Origin: Deltaproteobacteria bacterium
GTDB taxonomy: Bacteria; Desulfobacterota; Syntrophia; Syntrophales; UBA5619
DNA length: 17,476 nucleotides
NCBI GenBank assembly: GCA_026388365.1
Contig: JAPLJW010000237.1
Coordinates: 1-17,476 of the forward strand
Direction: 5' to 3'
Part shown: positions 7,190-15,245 of the stretch, piece after piece
Layout: every line of letters starts with the position of its first letter
Numbering within the stretch: position 1 is the first letter of the stretch
Notes under the pieces: model-generated
What the model was told of the DNA's origin: nothing
Database searches by the model: none
What the model saw: the letters and a program-made list of their open reading frames with translations, nothing else
Translations under genes and position numbers: made by a program

Positions 7190-8503
7190 ATGAAGAAAAT
7201 CGTAATGGCGCTATCGGTCGGCGGCCTCCTGTTATTTTTGTTTGCGGCGTCGCCGGCCTCCCTTTTTGCGGAGGAATATTCCCTGGAAGATCTTTGCCGT
7301 ATCGCCCTAACCCGTTCCGAAAAGCTCCGGGCGGCGGAGGAAAACCTCACGATTGCGGAGACGGGCAATGATAAGGCCCTCTCCTATCTGCTGCCCCGTC
7401 TGACTGCGACCGGCGGCGTCACACAGTATTCTGAAAAGAAACTGACCGCGACGGGAAGCGTTCTGCAGTCGGAGAGTGCGGCCGCCTGGGGGGTCCGGGT
7501 GGACGAGACCTTCTCGATGAGCGGACGGGAACTGACGGCCCTCGGCATCTCGAAGCGGAACGTGGCGAAGAGTCGGCTTGATCTTACGGCCATCCGCGAG
7601 GATTACCTCCTGCGTTACGTGGCCGCGGCCTATTACAATGTCCTCATGGCCCGAAAGAACCTGGAGATCGCCAATGCCAATCTGGAACGTCTGACGAAGT
7701 ATCGCGATGCGGCCGAAAAACGGCTCCGAATCGGCGAGGTGACCAAGACGGCGCTCCTCAGGGCGGAGGGGGAGCTCTCCGGTGCGAAATCGGACCGCCT
7801 CCAGGCGCAAAACGGTCTCGAACTGGCCATAGCCGTCCTGTCGAGCAATGTAGGAATTGCAGGGGAATTCTCGCTTCGGGAAGTCCCCCCGGTGGAGGGT
7901 GAGGTCCCTGTGCTGAGCGTCTTCCAGGAACAGGCATTCTCTGCGCGGGCGGACCTGAAAAGTCTGGAGGTGCAGAAGCAGATCGCCGCGGATCAGATCA
8001 AATATGCCGAAGGGGCCTTCTGGCCTACCATTTCCGTCTACGGGATCTATAGCGCATCCGATCAGTACCCGCCCCCGTCGAGCCTGAACCGGGAGAGCAT
8101 CTATGGCGGGGTTGCGCTGAACTTCCCCTTCTTCGAGGGGGGACTCCGGAAGGCCGAAGTGGCGGAGGCGAAGGCCCGGGAGAGGCAGGCCGCGCTTTAT
8201 TACGAGGAGATGAAAAAAGGGATTGAGATCGAGGTCCGGACCGGCTATCTGGATCTGGTGACCCAGAAGGGAATCCTTCTCTTCCTCAGCGATCAACTGC
8301 TCTTCGCCCGCGATAACTACCGCGCCGTAGCAAGGCAGTTTGAGTTCGGTCTGTCGAACAGTCTCGATGTCATGGATGCCAACACCCTCCTGGTGTCGGC
8401 GGAGAGGAAAGCGGCATCGGCGGAGTACGGTTATCGCCTGGCCCTCCTCCGAATCAAGAAGGCTACGGGGGCGCTGCTTGCGACGGTGGCCGCAACGAAA
8501 TAG
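7190..8503 (+). CDS. TolC family outer-membrane efflux protein 2
   Basis: This 437-residue precursor has a signal peptide (MKK, hydrophobic 5-22, cleavage likely after LFA at residue 27) and two outer-membrane-efflux repeats. The pattern is typical: YSLEDLCRIALTRSEKLRAAEENL, then LLPRLTATGGV, and in the second half GAFWPTISVYGIYS, YGGVALNFPFFEGG and NSLDVMDANTLL. I chose ATG 7190 because AAGGAGAG (7179-7186) precedes it and it starts the signal peptide; the frame is open back to 7154 but without a ribosome site. It sits 28 nt before the adaptor gene and is the more likely direct partner of this pump by gene order. Confidence 0.92.
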   Translation: MKKIVMALSVGGLLLFLFAASPASLFAEEYSLEDLCRIALTRSEKLRAAEENLTIAETGNDKALSYLLPRLTATGGVTQYSEKKLTATGSVLQSESAAAWGVRVDETFSMSGRELTALGISKRNVAKSRLDLTAIREDYLLRYVAAAYYNVLMARKNLEIANANLERLTKYRDAAEKRLRIGEVTKTALLRAEGELSGAKSDRLQAQNGLELAIAVLSSNVGIAGEFSLREVPPVEGEVPVLSVFQEQAFSARADLKSLEVQKQIAADQIKYAEGAFWPTISVYGIYSASDQYPPPSSLNRESIYGGVALNFPFFEGGLRKAEVAEAKARERQAALYYEEMKKGIEIEVRTGYLDLVTQKGILLFLSDQLLFARDNYRAVARQFEFGLSNSLDVMDANTLLVSAERKAASAEYGYRLALLRIKKATGALLATVAATK

Positions 8504-8530
8504 AATAGACAGATCAGGAAGGAGCTTTGC

Positions 8531-9661
8531 ATGTTCGGAAGAACGTCTTCTTTAAACGGGGAAGTCAGGCCGGATCGACAGAGGATCAAGGCTGGTTCGG
8601 TGGTCTTGGTCATTCTGCTGTGCGCCGGAGTCTCCTTGAATATCGGGTGCAAGAAACAGGAGCAGAAAGCGGCCAGGGAGAAGGCCGTCAACGTCCGCGT
8701 CTGGACGGCGGAGACCCGCTCGCTCAGACCCTTTGTGGAGTCAATCGGGACCCTTAAGCCCTACGAGGAAGTCACCGTCAGCTCCGAAGTGGACGGAATC
8801 CTTAAATCGATCCACGTCGATGAAGGTTCCCCCGTTTCCTTGGGCCGACTCGTCGCCGAGATCAAAGACACCGATTACCGGCTTGCCGAGGAACAGATGA
8901 CTGCCGCCCTGAAACAGGCGCAGGCAAGCCTGGCCAATGCGAAACTCGAGTATCAGCGCAAGGAGGCCCTCTACCGGGAGGAGCTGGTCACAAAGCAGCA
9001 GTTTGATGATATCGCCGCGCGCCTCGCCCTTGCCCAGGGGGATGTGGAACGGGCGAAGGCCGGACTTGATTTGGCGCAGGAGAAACTGACGAAAACGAAG
9101 ATTTTCGCCCCCATGCTGGGCAGCGTCAAGGAGAAGAAGGTCACCGCGGGGGAATATGTCCGCAACGGCACGTTCCTGGTCTCGATCATCCGGACGGACC
9201 TGTTGAAACTCACCTTTACCGTTTCGGAGAAGGATGTGGGAGGCCTTCGGGTGGGTCAGAATGTAGCCTTTGTTGTGGCGGCCTTTCCGGGACGCGAATT
9301 CCGCGGCCAATTGAAGACGATCTACCCCAGCCTCGAGGAACGGACCCGCTCCCTTCAGGTGGAGGCCGTGGTGGCCAACCCCGACCGGAGCCTGAAACCG
9401 GGGTTTTTTGCCCGGGTGACGCTCTACACGGGGACGTCGCGGGATAAAGTCGTAGCCCCGGTCACCGCGCTCCTCTACGATAACTCCACGACCAAGCTCT
9501 TTGTCGTCGAGGGGGATCGGGCGAAGGAGAGAAAAGTCCAAATCGGACGGAAATACGGGGAGTTCATGGAGATCACCGAAGGGCTGAAGGAAAAGGAGAT
9601 CCTCGTGACCGTAGGACAGAACAATTTGATGGAAGGGGTGCTGGTCCATGTGGCTCGCTGA
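8531..9661 (+). CDS. RND efflux periplasmic adaptor (membrane fusion protein)
   Basis: This 376-residue adaptor links the inner-membrane pump to the outer-membrane channel. It has an N-terminal hydrophobic anchor (residues 22-38) ending in LNIGC, an imperfect lipobox (Cys40), so it may be lipidated or simply anchored. The order follows the HlyD/AcrA family: lipoyl half-motif (about 77-115, GTLKPYEEVTVSSEVDGIL and VDEGSPV), an alpha-helical hairpin (about 116-188), the second lipoyl half (IFAPMLGSVKEKKVTAGEYV), beta-barrel (about 222-300) and membrane-proximal domain (300-376). The ribosome site AGGAAGGAG lies at 8516-8524. Its 3' end overlaps the pump gene by 14 nt, implying coupled synthesis of adaptor and pump. 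Confidence 0.94.
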   Translation: MFGRTSSLNGEVRPDRQRIKAGSVVLVILLCAGVSLNIGCKKQEQKAAREKAVNVRVWTAETRSLRPFVESIGTLKPYEEVTVSSEVDGILKSIHVDEGSPVSLGRLVAEIKDTDYRLAEEQMTAALKQAQASLANAKLEYQRKEALYREELVTKQQFDDIAARLALAQGDVERAKAGLDLAQEKLTKTKIFAPMLGSVKEKKVTAGEYVRNGTFLVSIIRTDLLKLTFTVSEKDVGGLRVGQNVAFVVAAFPGREFRGQLKTIYPSLEERTRSLQVEAVVANPDRSLKPGFFARVTLYTGTSRDKVVAPVTALLYDNSTTKLFVVEGDRAKERKVQIGRKYGEFMEITEGLKEKEILVTVGQNNLMEGVLVHVAR

Positions 9662-12600
9662 TACCTCGGTCAAAAGGCCGGTTTTTGCCACCATGGTCAT
9701 CATGGCCCTGGTGGTACTCGGTGCGGTCAGCTATCCGGAGATCGGCGTGGACCTTTTCCCGAAGGTCGATTTTCCGATCGTGACGGTCTCCACGCACCTC
9801 AAGGGGGCAAGCCCCGAGGTGATCGACGTTGACATCACCGACAAGATCGAAGGGGCGGTCAACACGATCAACGGGGTAAAGTCGATCACGTCGAGCAGCA
9901 CCGAGGGGGATTCCCGGGTCACGGTGGAGTTCATCCTCGAGCGGGACATCGACCTCGCCGTCCAGGACGTCCGGGAAAAGGTCGCGCTGATCCGCAACAA
10001 ACTCCCCAAGGACATCGATGAACCCCGAATCGCCAAGGTCGATCCCGATGCGACGGCGGTCATGTGGCTGAACCTCTCGGGTCAGAAAACGGTTCGGGAG
10101 CTTTCCACCTACGTCGATGAGGTCCTCAAGGAGCAGCTCCAGCGCATCAGCGGCGTCGGCGACATTCAACTGGGCGGTCTTCAACTGCGGCAGGTCCGCG
10201 TCTGGCTTGATGCCGGCAAGCTCAGGGCCTACGGGCTCACCGCGAACGACGTCATGGGCGCCCTCCAGCGGCAGAACGTCGAACTTCCCGGCGGCCGAAT
10301 CGAGAGCCTCTCCAAGGAATACACGGTCAAGGTCAAGGGGGAGTTCCTCAACGTTCCCGACTTCAACGACCTGGTCATCGCATACGACAAGGGCGCCCCC
10401 GTTCGTCTCCGGGACCTCGGGAAGGCGGAGGACGGGATGGAGGAGCGGCGCTCCATCGTCCGCTTCAACGGAATTCCGGCCGTAGGGCTGGGAGTCCAGA
10501 AGCAATCCGGGACGAATACCGTGGCTGTCGTTAACGCGGTCAAGGCGGAGATCGCAAAGATCAACAAGACGCTCCCGCCGGGGATGACCCTCAACATTGC
10601 CATCGACCAGTCCACTTTCATCCGACGGTCCATCGCGGAGGTGCAGAAGCATCTGATCCTCGGGAGTTTCTTTGCGGTCCTCGCCGTTTTTATATTTCTC
10701 CGAAACGTCCGGACGACGCTGATCAGCGCAACGGCCCTGCCGATCTCGATCATCGCGACATTTGCCCTGATCCGGGCCTTCGGATTCACCTTCAACAACA
10801 TGACCATGCTGGCGCTGACGCTCTCCGTAGGGCTCCTCATCGATGATGCGATTATTGTTATCGAGAATATCTACCGGCATGTCGAGGAGGGGATGGCGCC
10901 GCGTGAGGCGGCGACCTTCGCAACCTCCGAGATCGGCCTGGCCGTCATGGCGACGACCTTCGCCATTGTGGCGATCTTCCTGCCGGTCGCCTTCATGAAG
11001 GGAATGATTGGGAGATTTTTTCTCCAGTTCGCCCTGACGGTCGTCTTTTCGGTTCTCGTCTCCCTGCTGGTTTCCTTCACCCTGACGCCGATGCTCGCTT
11101 CGATTTTCCTGAAGCGGGTCGTCATCAAGCGGGAAAACCAGGCCGGCAGGCCAGCTGCCAAAGCGCCGCAGCACGGCCTGGCGGAATGGTTTGAGAGGGG
11201 ATATAAAAAATTAGAGGGGGTTTACCGGCTTGTTCTAACTTTTTCCCTGAACCATCGTGAGCTCATGCTGATCGGCGCCCTGGTGATTTTTGGAGGCAGC
11301 CTTTATCTGACGAAATTTTTGGGCAAGGAGTTGGTTCCGCCGGAGGACCAGGGGCAGTTCCTCGTCCGACTGGAGGCGCCCATCGACTATTCTCTGGAGA
11401 AGGCGGATGAGCTTTTCCGGCCGGTGGAGCAGATCGTGAGGCAGATGCCGGAGGTCCGGGCGGTTTACTATGTGCTCGGCGCAGGCGGCGCCGTCAACCG
11501 GGCGATGATGATGACCAGCCTCATCCCGAAGAGCGAACGCAAGAAGAGCCAGATGGATCTGAAGAAAGAGATTCGTCAGAAGTTGAGCCGGTTCCCAGGC
11601 CTCAAGGTATCCGCGGAGGACTTCTCTATGATCGGCGGCGGGCAGCGTCAGGTGCCGATTCAGTACAGTGTAAGGGGTTCCGATCTTGCGTCGATCCAGA
11701 CCTATACGAAACAGATCGCCGGCGAGTTCTCCAAAAAACCGGGGATCGTGGATGTGGACACCTCCCTTGAGATGGGCAAGCCCGAACTCAAGGTGTTCAT
11801 CGACCGGGACAAGGCGGCCGATCTCGGGGTGGACATATCGACCATTGCCGAGGCGATCAATCTCCTGATCAGCGGCGAAACCGAGGTGACGAAGTACAAG
11901 GACGAGAGCCGGGGGAAGCGATACGATCTGCGGATCCGCCTCAATCCGGAAGAACGGAGGGATCCGGATGACCTGAAAAAGCTGTACGTCCGGTCGCGTG
12001 ACGGACGGCTTGTCGATCTCGGAAACATGGTCCGGATCCTGGAAGGGGGGGGGCCGAGCGTCATCAACCGCGTTGACCGCCAACGGTCGATCACCCTTTT
12101 CGCGAGCCTCGAAGGGATACCCCTGGGGGAGGCGATGGAGGAGCTTAACGGCATCGCGGGCAAGGTCCTGCCTGCCGATTATCTTCCGAAATATCGGGGA
12201 CAGGCCGATACAATGCAGGAATCCTTCGGGTTCCTGCTGTTCGCCATCATCCTCGGGGTGGCCATGGCCTACATGGTCCTTGCCGCCCAGTTCGAAAGCT
12301 TTGTCCATCCCATCACGGTGCTCCTGGCGATGCCGCTCTCGTTCATCGGGGCCTTCAGCGCGCTCCTGCTGACGGGAAATACCCTCAGTATCTTCAGTTT
12401 TATCGGACTGATCCTCCTGATGGGGCTGGTCAAGAAAAACGGGATCCTGCTCGTCGATTACACGAACGTCCTGCGGGCTCGGGGTCTTTCCCGGAGGGAA
12501 GCGATCCTCCGGGCCGGACCGGTCCGGCTGCGCCCGATCCTGATGACCACCTTTGCGATGGTCTTCGGGATGCTGCCGGTCGCCTTCGGCATGGGAGAGG

Positions 12601-12812
12601 GGGCGGAAACCCGTTCTCCCATGGGGATTGCGGTCATCGGCGGACTTCTGACTTCGCTGTTTCTAACGCTGGTCGTCGTGCCGGCCGCCTATGATCTTTT
12701 CGACGACTGGCAGGGGTTCTTCACGCGGCGCCGTAAGGGGAAGAAGGACGGCGTGATGGAACAGCCACAGATTTCTCCCGTCGCCCAGGAGGGCAAAACG
12801 TCACAACCTTGA
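9648..12812 (+). CDS. RND multidrug efflux permease (HAE1/AcrB family)
   Basis: This 1,054-residue inner-membrane pump is full length for the AcrB/MexB family. It has the usual start SVKRPVFATMVIMALVVLG (TM1), a large periplasmic loop, TM2-TM6 (about 335-500), a second loop, and TM8-TM12 (about 860-1020). Proton-relay residues are present: the Asp pair 399/400 in GLLIDDAIIVIENIYRH, and Lys930 in GLVKKNGILLVDYTN, equivalent to AcrB Asp407/Asp408 and Lys940. It would use the proton gradient to expel amphiphilic compounds; no substrate can be read from the sequence. It ends in a charged cytoplasmic tail. GGAAGGGG precedes the ATG. The small PII-like gene follows after 16 nt. Confidence 0.96.
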   Translation: MWLADTSVKRPVFATMVIMALVVLGAVSYPEIGVDLFPKVDFPIVTVSTHLKGASPEVIDVDITDKIEGAVNTINGVKSITSSSTEGDSRVTVEFILERDIDLAVQDVREKVALIRNKLPKDIDEPRIAKVDPDATAVMWLNLSGQKTVRELSTYVDEVLKEQLQRISGVGDIQLGGLQLRQVRVWLDAGKLRAYGLTANDVMGALQRQNVELPGGRIESLSKEYTVKVKGEFLNVPDFNDLVIAYDKGAPVRLRDLGKAEDGMEERRSIVRFNGIPAVGLGVQKQSGTNTVAVVNAVKAEIAKINKTLPPGMTLNIAIDQSTFIRRSIAEVQKHLILGSFFAVLAVFIFLRNVRTTLISATALPISIIATFALIRAFGFTFNNMTMLALTLSVGLLIDDAIIVIENIYRHVEEGMAPREAATFATSEIGLAVMATTFAIVAIFLPVAFMKGMIGRFFLQFALTVVFSVLVSLLVSFTLTPMLASIFLKRVVIKRENQAGRPAAKAPQHGLAEWFERGYKKLEGVYRLVLTFSLNHRELMLIGALVIFGGSLYLTKFLGKELVPPEDQGQFLVRLEAPIDYSLEKADELFRPVEQIVRQMPEVRAVYYVLGAGGAVNRAMMMTSLIPKSERKKSQMDLKKEIRQKLSRFPGLKVSAEDFSMIGGGQRQVPIQYSVRGSDLASIQTYTKQIAGEFSKKPGIVDVDTSLEMGKPELKVFIDRDKAADLGVDISTIAEAINLLISGETEVTKYKDESRGKRYDLRIRLNPEERRDPDDLKKLYVRSRDGRLVDLGNMVRILEGGGPSVINRVDRQRSITLFASLEGIPLGEAMEELNGIAGKVLPADYLPKYRGQADTMQESFGFLLFAIILGVAMAYMVLAAQFESFVHPITVLLAMPLSFIGAFSALLLTGNTLSIFSFIGLILLMGLVKKNGILLVDYTNVLRARGLSRREAILRAGPVRLRPILMTTFAMVFGMLPVAFGMGEGAETRSPMGIAVIGGLLTSLFLTLVVVPAAYDLFDDWQGFFTRRRKGKKDGVMEQPQISPVAQEGKTSQP

Positions 12813-12828
12813 ATCAGGAGGAAATCCT

Positions 12829-13119
12829 ATGAAGATGTTTCTGATCATCTACTGCGAGGCGGCGGATGAGGATGTGATCGCCGCCCTCAAGGAGGCGGGG
12901 ATCCACGGCTATACCAAAATGGTAGAGGCGCAGGGAGAGGGGACGGAGACGGAGCCCAAGCTCGGGACCCACTGCTGGCCCGGAAGGAACAACGTCCTGA
13001 TCATGGCCGTGGCTGACAACGAGGTCGCCCGGATTAACGCGCGGGTCCACCGACTCAATGAGGAGCATCCGCGCGCCGGCATCCGGAGTTTCCTCCTGCC
13101 GATCGAGGAAAACGTCTAA
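12829..13119 (+). CDS. Small PII-like, RND transporter-associated protein (PG0541-type)
   Basis: This is a 96-residue cytoplasmic protein with a strong AGGAGG ribosome site, 16 nt after the pump gene. The pattern MKMFLIIYCEAADEDVIAALKEAGIHGYT resembles the first beta-alpha-beta unit of PII signal proteins. A loop region follows (about 32-56, with EAQGEG and HCWPGRNN), then the second beta-alpha-beta (NVLIMAVADNEVARINARVHRL and IRSFLLPIEE). Family knowledge: small proteins of this kind lie directly after RND pump genes in Bacteroidetes (the PG0541 group of Porphyromonas gingivalis) and other anaerobes; their function is not settled. The His48-Cys49 pair and Cys9 could bind a metal; that is inference. 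It is the last gene of the operon and no clear intrinsic terminator follows it. Confidence 0.75.
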   Translation: MKMFLIIYCEAADEDVIAALKEAGIHGYTKMVEAQGEGTETEPKLGTHCWPGRNNVLIMAVADNEVARINARVHRLNEEHPRAGIRSFLLPIEENV

Positions 13120-13146
13120 CGTCCATTGTCCGTCGCCTCTTCTCAG

Positions 13147-13215
13147 CCAAAGGGGACAGGTCATTTGCGTGTTCCGGGGCGTCTTAGGGACACGGCGGCT
13201 CAAAACGGGGCGCAT
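13147..13215. repeat. Possible remnant of a dispersed (REP/RAYT-type) repeat
   Basis: The stretch contains two related GGGACA-type units, AAAGGGGACAGGTC (13148-13161) and TTAGGGACACGGCGG (13185-13199), separated by TTTGCGTGTTCC. It resembles by eye the short GGGGACAGG-bearing sequences often seen at the ends of IS200-like/REP-associated transposase units in deltaproteobacterial genomes. No transposase gene is present. The match is from memory only, and the call is weak. Confidence 0.2.
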
Positions 13216-13244
13216 AAGACGATACCCGAATTCTCCATAAAACG

Positions 13245-13430
13245 TTGGATCCCTTCAAATTGCGATGCGACACCATTCGGACGACGACGACCCACGTGAA
13301 GAGTGTGAAGGTCGATTGCGACGTCATCGAGATAGACAATCAGCGCCTTCCAATCAATGTAGAAATAGAAAATATTGTAATTGACATGTCAGGGGAATTG
13401 TGGTTTTTTTATAATAAAAGATGCCAATAG
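13245..13430 (+). CDS. Possible small hypothetical protein (or gene fragment)
   Basis: This open frame of 61 codons begins with TTG. There is no ATG start and no ribosome site. The second half has a protein-like alternating pattern (VKVDCDVIEIDNQRLPINVEI, then IVIDMSGELWFFY) that would suit beta-strands. This could be a fragment of a decayed gene at the edge of the AT-richer island. A promoter candidate for the next gene overlaps its 3' end, which weakens the case for an active gene. I do not recognise a family. Confidence 0.2.
   Translation: MDPFKLRCDTIRTTTTHVKSVKVDCDVIEIDNQRLPINVEIENIVIDMSGELWFFYNKRCQ
13381..13415 (+). promoter_or_regulatory. Candidate promoter for the secreted hydrolase gene
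   Basis: A perfect -10 hexamer TATAAT lies at 13410-13415 behind a T-rich spacer. A perfect TTGACA lies at 13381-13386, but 23 nt away, too far for a standard -35. That same site forms the 10-bp palindrome TGACATGTCA (13382-13391), which could instead be an activator or repressor site. A start near 13422 would give a leader of about 130 nt. Confidence 0.4.
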
Positions 13431-13483
13431 AATTTCCATCAACGCACCATGTAACCCATTGAGGTGATGAATGGTGATCAAAG

Positions 13484-13525
13484 ACCCCGTGTCTCGAAAG
13501 AGTGCGGGGTTTTGTGTTTAAACCC
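13484..13525 (+). promoter_or_regulatory. Structured 5' leader with competing hairpins (attenuator-like)
   Basis: Hairpin A pairs ACCCCG (13484-13489) with CGGGGT (13505-13510) and is capped by CTC-GAAA-GAG, a GNRA tetraloop. It is followed by TTTTGTGTTT, giving a terminator-like shape. Hairpin B pairs GGGTTT (13507-13512) with AAACCC (13520-13525). The two share bases 13507-13510 and cannot form together. This sits between the candidate promoter and the hydrolase ribosome site. I could not match it to a known riboswitch class; in particular the c-di-GMP-I (GEMM) core is absent. Confidence 0.4.
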
Positions 13526-13550
13526 AAGCAATCAAACAAAGGAGAAAAAT

Positions 13551-15215
13551 ATGAAAAAGAGAATGCTATTCTCCGTCGCAATGGCTGGATTGGCACTACT
13601 CCTATTTATGGCAGGGGGTGCATTTGCAGGGATTGCACCATCGCCTTTTAAGTCGGCAAGCATCAAGCTTAATTTCATCAAGTTGAATCTAACTGCCATT
13701 CAAAAAAATCTGGAAAAGTTACAGAGTCTTGAGCCCTTACCTAGAGGGACACCGATTTACTTGGGAGCGACAGTAATTTATCTGGGTGTCCTGGATAAAG
13801 GTCTGGAAGATGTCATAAGTACACTTCCGGATACCTTCACGCCCGGGCTGGAGAAAGTAATTCTTTCGCTTAAGGGGATAAGAAGCGATGCAAATAGCAT
13901 GATGGGACTCTTTGAGAATATTTATAGTCGCCTGGGTATAGCGCCGTCTCCATTTCGAGAGGTCCTCGATAGCATTGCCTTGCGGGTAACGGGGTATATT
14001 GCTTCAACGGATGCAACTGCTCCGTCCATGGTTTCTCTCCAAATAAATCATGGAGAAACAAGAACACCGTCAAACAGCGTTACACTGTCCCTATCAGCAA
14101 CGGACAATGTCGGTGTTACGGGATATTATGCTTCAGAAAACGCAACAACGCCCTCAGCAGCAGCACCGGGCTGGGTATCGGTGACCTCCACGGTATCTTA
14201 TGCAGCCGATGTATCTTTTACTTTGTCCGGTGGCAACGGAACAAAAACGGTCTATGTCTGGTTCAAAGATGATGCCGGGAACGTGTCCGGACCGGCCACG
14301 GCTTCCACAATGCTTTCGATTACAGGACAAATCATCTATCACCCACCCACCAGTGAAAGGAAATATTCATACTATCATTATATCCCTGAATCGGCATTGA
14401 CGAGGAATCCGGTGAGGGTGTTGCTTTATGCCCATGGCAGTCCCAAGATTGAAACTTATCCGGAAATGGAAGCGTTTATCCGCGATATAGAAATTAACCA
14501 AATATTACCCTCTTGCGAAAATTATGGTTATGCCCTGGTGATCATGGTGACTCCGAGAAATTTCGGCCAATCTTCGCCCGATGATTTGATGAATACACAA
14601 AACATGGTCAGATGGGTCATGTGTGACAATGAATATAATGAGCCGGAATATGCGTTTTACAAGAGACCGGATCTGGAATTTGTTAAGGTCATTAACGACT
14701 TTATGAGTTTTATTTCTCAGAATGGTTATAATGTTTACAATAGGGTATTTATGACTGGTTTCTCTGCCGGAGGAGTGCAGTCCCAGCGTTTCCCGATATT
14801 ACATCCCGACAAAGTCGCAGCCACCGCCATCGGGGGAGCACCAGGTTTTCTCTATCCGACCGCTATCTGGGATAATATTCCTCTGAACTACCACGTGGGC
14901 ATTAACGATATCAATCTGATACCTGGCAATACATATACTCGGGATGAATTGTTAAAAATTCATCATTTCGTTTTCGTCGGTGGAGATGACACGAACAGCG
15001 CACTTGATCATCCCGATATGTATGACACGGCTCAATCCACGATCATTAAAACCTACTTTGGCACCACCCTTCAGGCGATGGCTCAGAAGTTTTCAGACTA
15101 TATGGTCACAAGGGGCCAATGCACGCTGAAAATCTATCCCGGGATCGGACATGTCTACACCGACAAGATGCGAATAGATACGTTCACTTTCTTTGATTCC
15201 GTTCCAACGAATTAA
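13551..15215 (+). CDS. Secreted alpha/beta hydrolase with Ig-like domain (esterase-like)
   Basis: This 554-residue exported protein has a signal peptide MKKRMLFSVAMAG with a hydrophobic core, cleaved probably after AFA (residue 26). An N-terminal helical region follows (27-150) in which GIAPSPF occurs twice (27-33 and 129-135). Next come an Ig-like domain (about 155-258: SLSATDNVGVTGYYAS, VYVWFKDDAGNVSGP) and a hydrolase domain (about 262-550). The nucleophile elbow is GFSAG (Ser405), the likely catalytic His is His534 (GIGHVYTDK), and a likely acid is Asp479 or Asp480 (GGDD). The domain resembles secreted esterase/PHB-depolymerase-like enzymes; substrate unknown. ATG 13551 is fixed by AAAGGAG (13538-13544) and the signal peptide; the frame is open upstream to GTG 13464 but crosses the leader hairpins. 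The gene is clearly more AT-rich than its neighbours, suggesting transfer. Confidence 0.8.
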   Translation: MKKRMLFSVAMAGLALLLFMAGGAFAGIAPSPFKSASIKLNFIKLNLTAIQKNLEKLQSLEPLPRGTPIYLGATVIYLGVLDKGLEDVISTLPDTFTPGLEKVILSLKGIRSDANSMMGLFENIYSRLGIAPSPFREVLDSIALRVTGYIASTDATAPSMVSLQINHGETRTPSNSVTLSLSATDNVGVTGYYASENATTPSAAAPGWVSVTSTVSYAADVSFTLSGGNGTKTVYVWFKDDAGNVSGPATASTMLSITGQIIYHPPTSERKYSYYHYIPESALTRNPVRVLLYAHGSPKIETYPEMEAFIRDIEINQILPSCENYGYALVIMVTPRNFGQSSPDDLMNTQNMVRWVMCDNEYNEPEYAFYKRPDLEFVKVINDFMSFISQNGYNVYNRVFMTGFSAGGVQSQRFPILHPDKVAATAIGGAPGFLYPTAIWDNIPLNYHVGINDINLIPGNTYTRDELLKIHHFVFVGGDDTNSALDHPDMYDTAQSTIIKTYFGTTLQAMAQKFSDYMVTRGQCTLKIYPGIGHVYTDKMRIDTFTFFDSVPTN

Positions 15216-15245
15216 GCTGTCGTCATGCTGCTGATTAAAATCGAA

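Noticed and set aside
9573..11174. 533-codon open frame on the minus strand inside the RND pump gene
   Set aside because: It is antisense to an unmistakable AcrB-family gene; its composition (Asp/Arg/His-rich, low complexity) is that of a high-GC shadow frame.
12814..13215. Minus-strand frame of 133 codons opposite the PII-like gene
   Set aside because: Antisense to a well-supported small gene with a strong ribosome site; no domain.
13471..13530. c-di-GMP-I (GEMM) riboswitch, suggested by the CTCGAAAGAG tetraloop hairpin
   Set aside because: The conserved GGACGCAAAGCC-type core and second stem are missing.
13464..13550. GTG start at 13464 extending the secreted hydrolase by 29 residues
   Set aside because: It would bury the signal peptide and translate through the leader hairpins; ATG 13551 has a good ribosome site.
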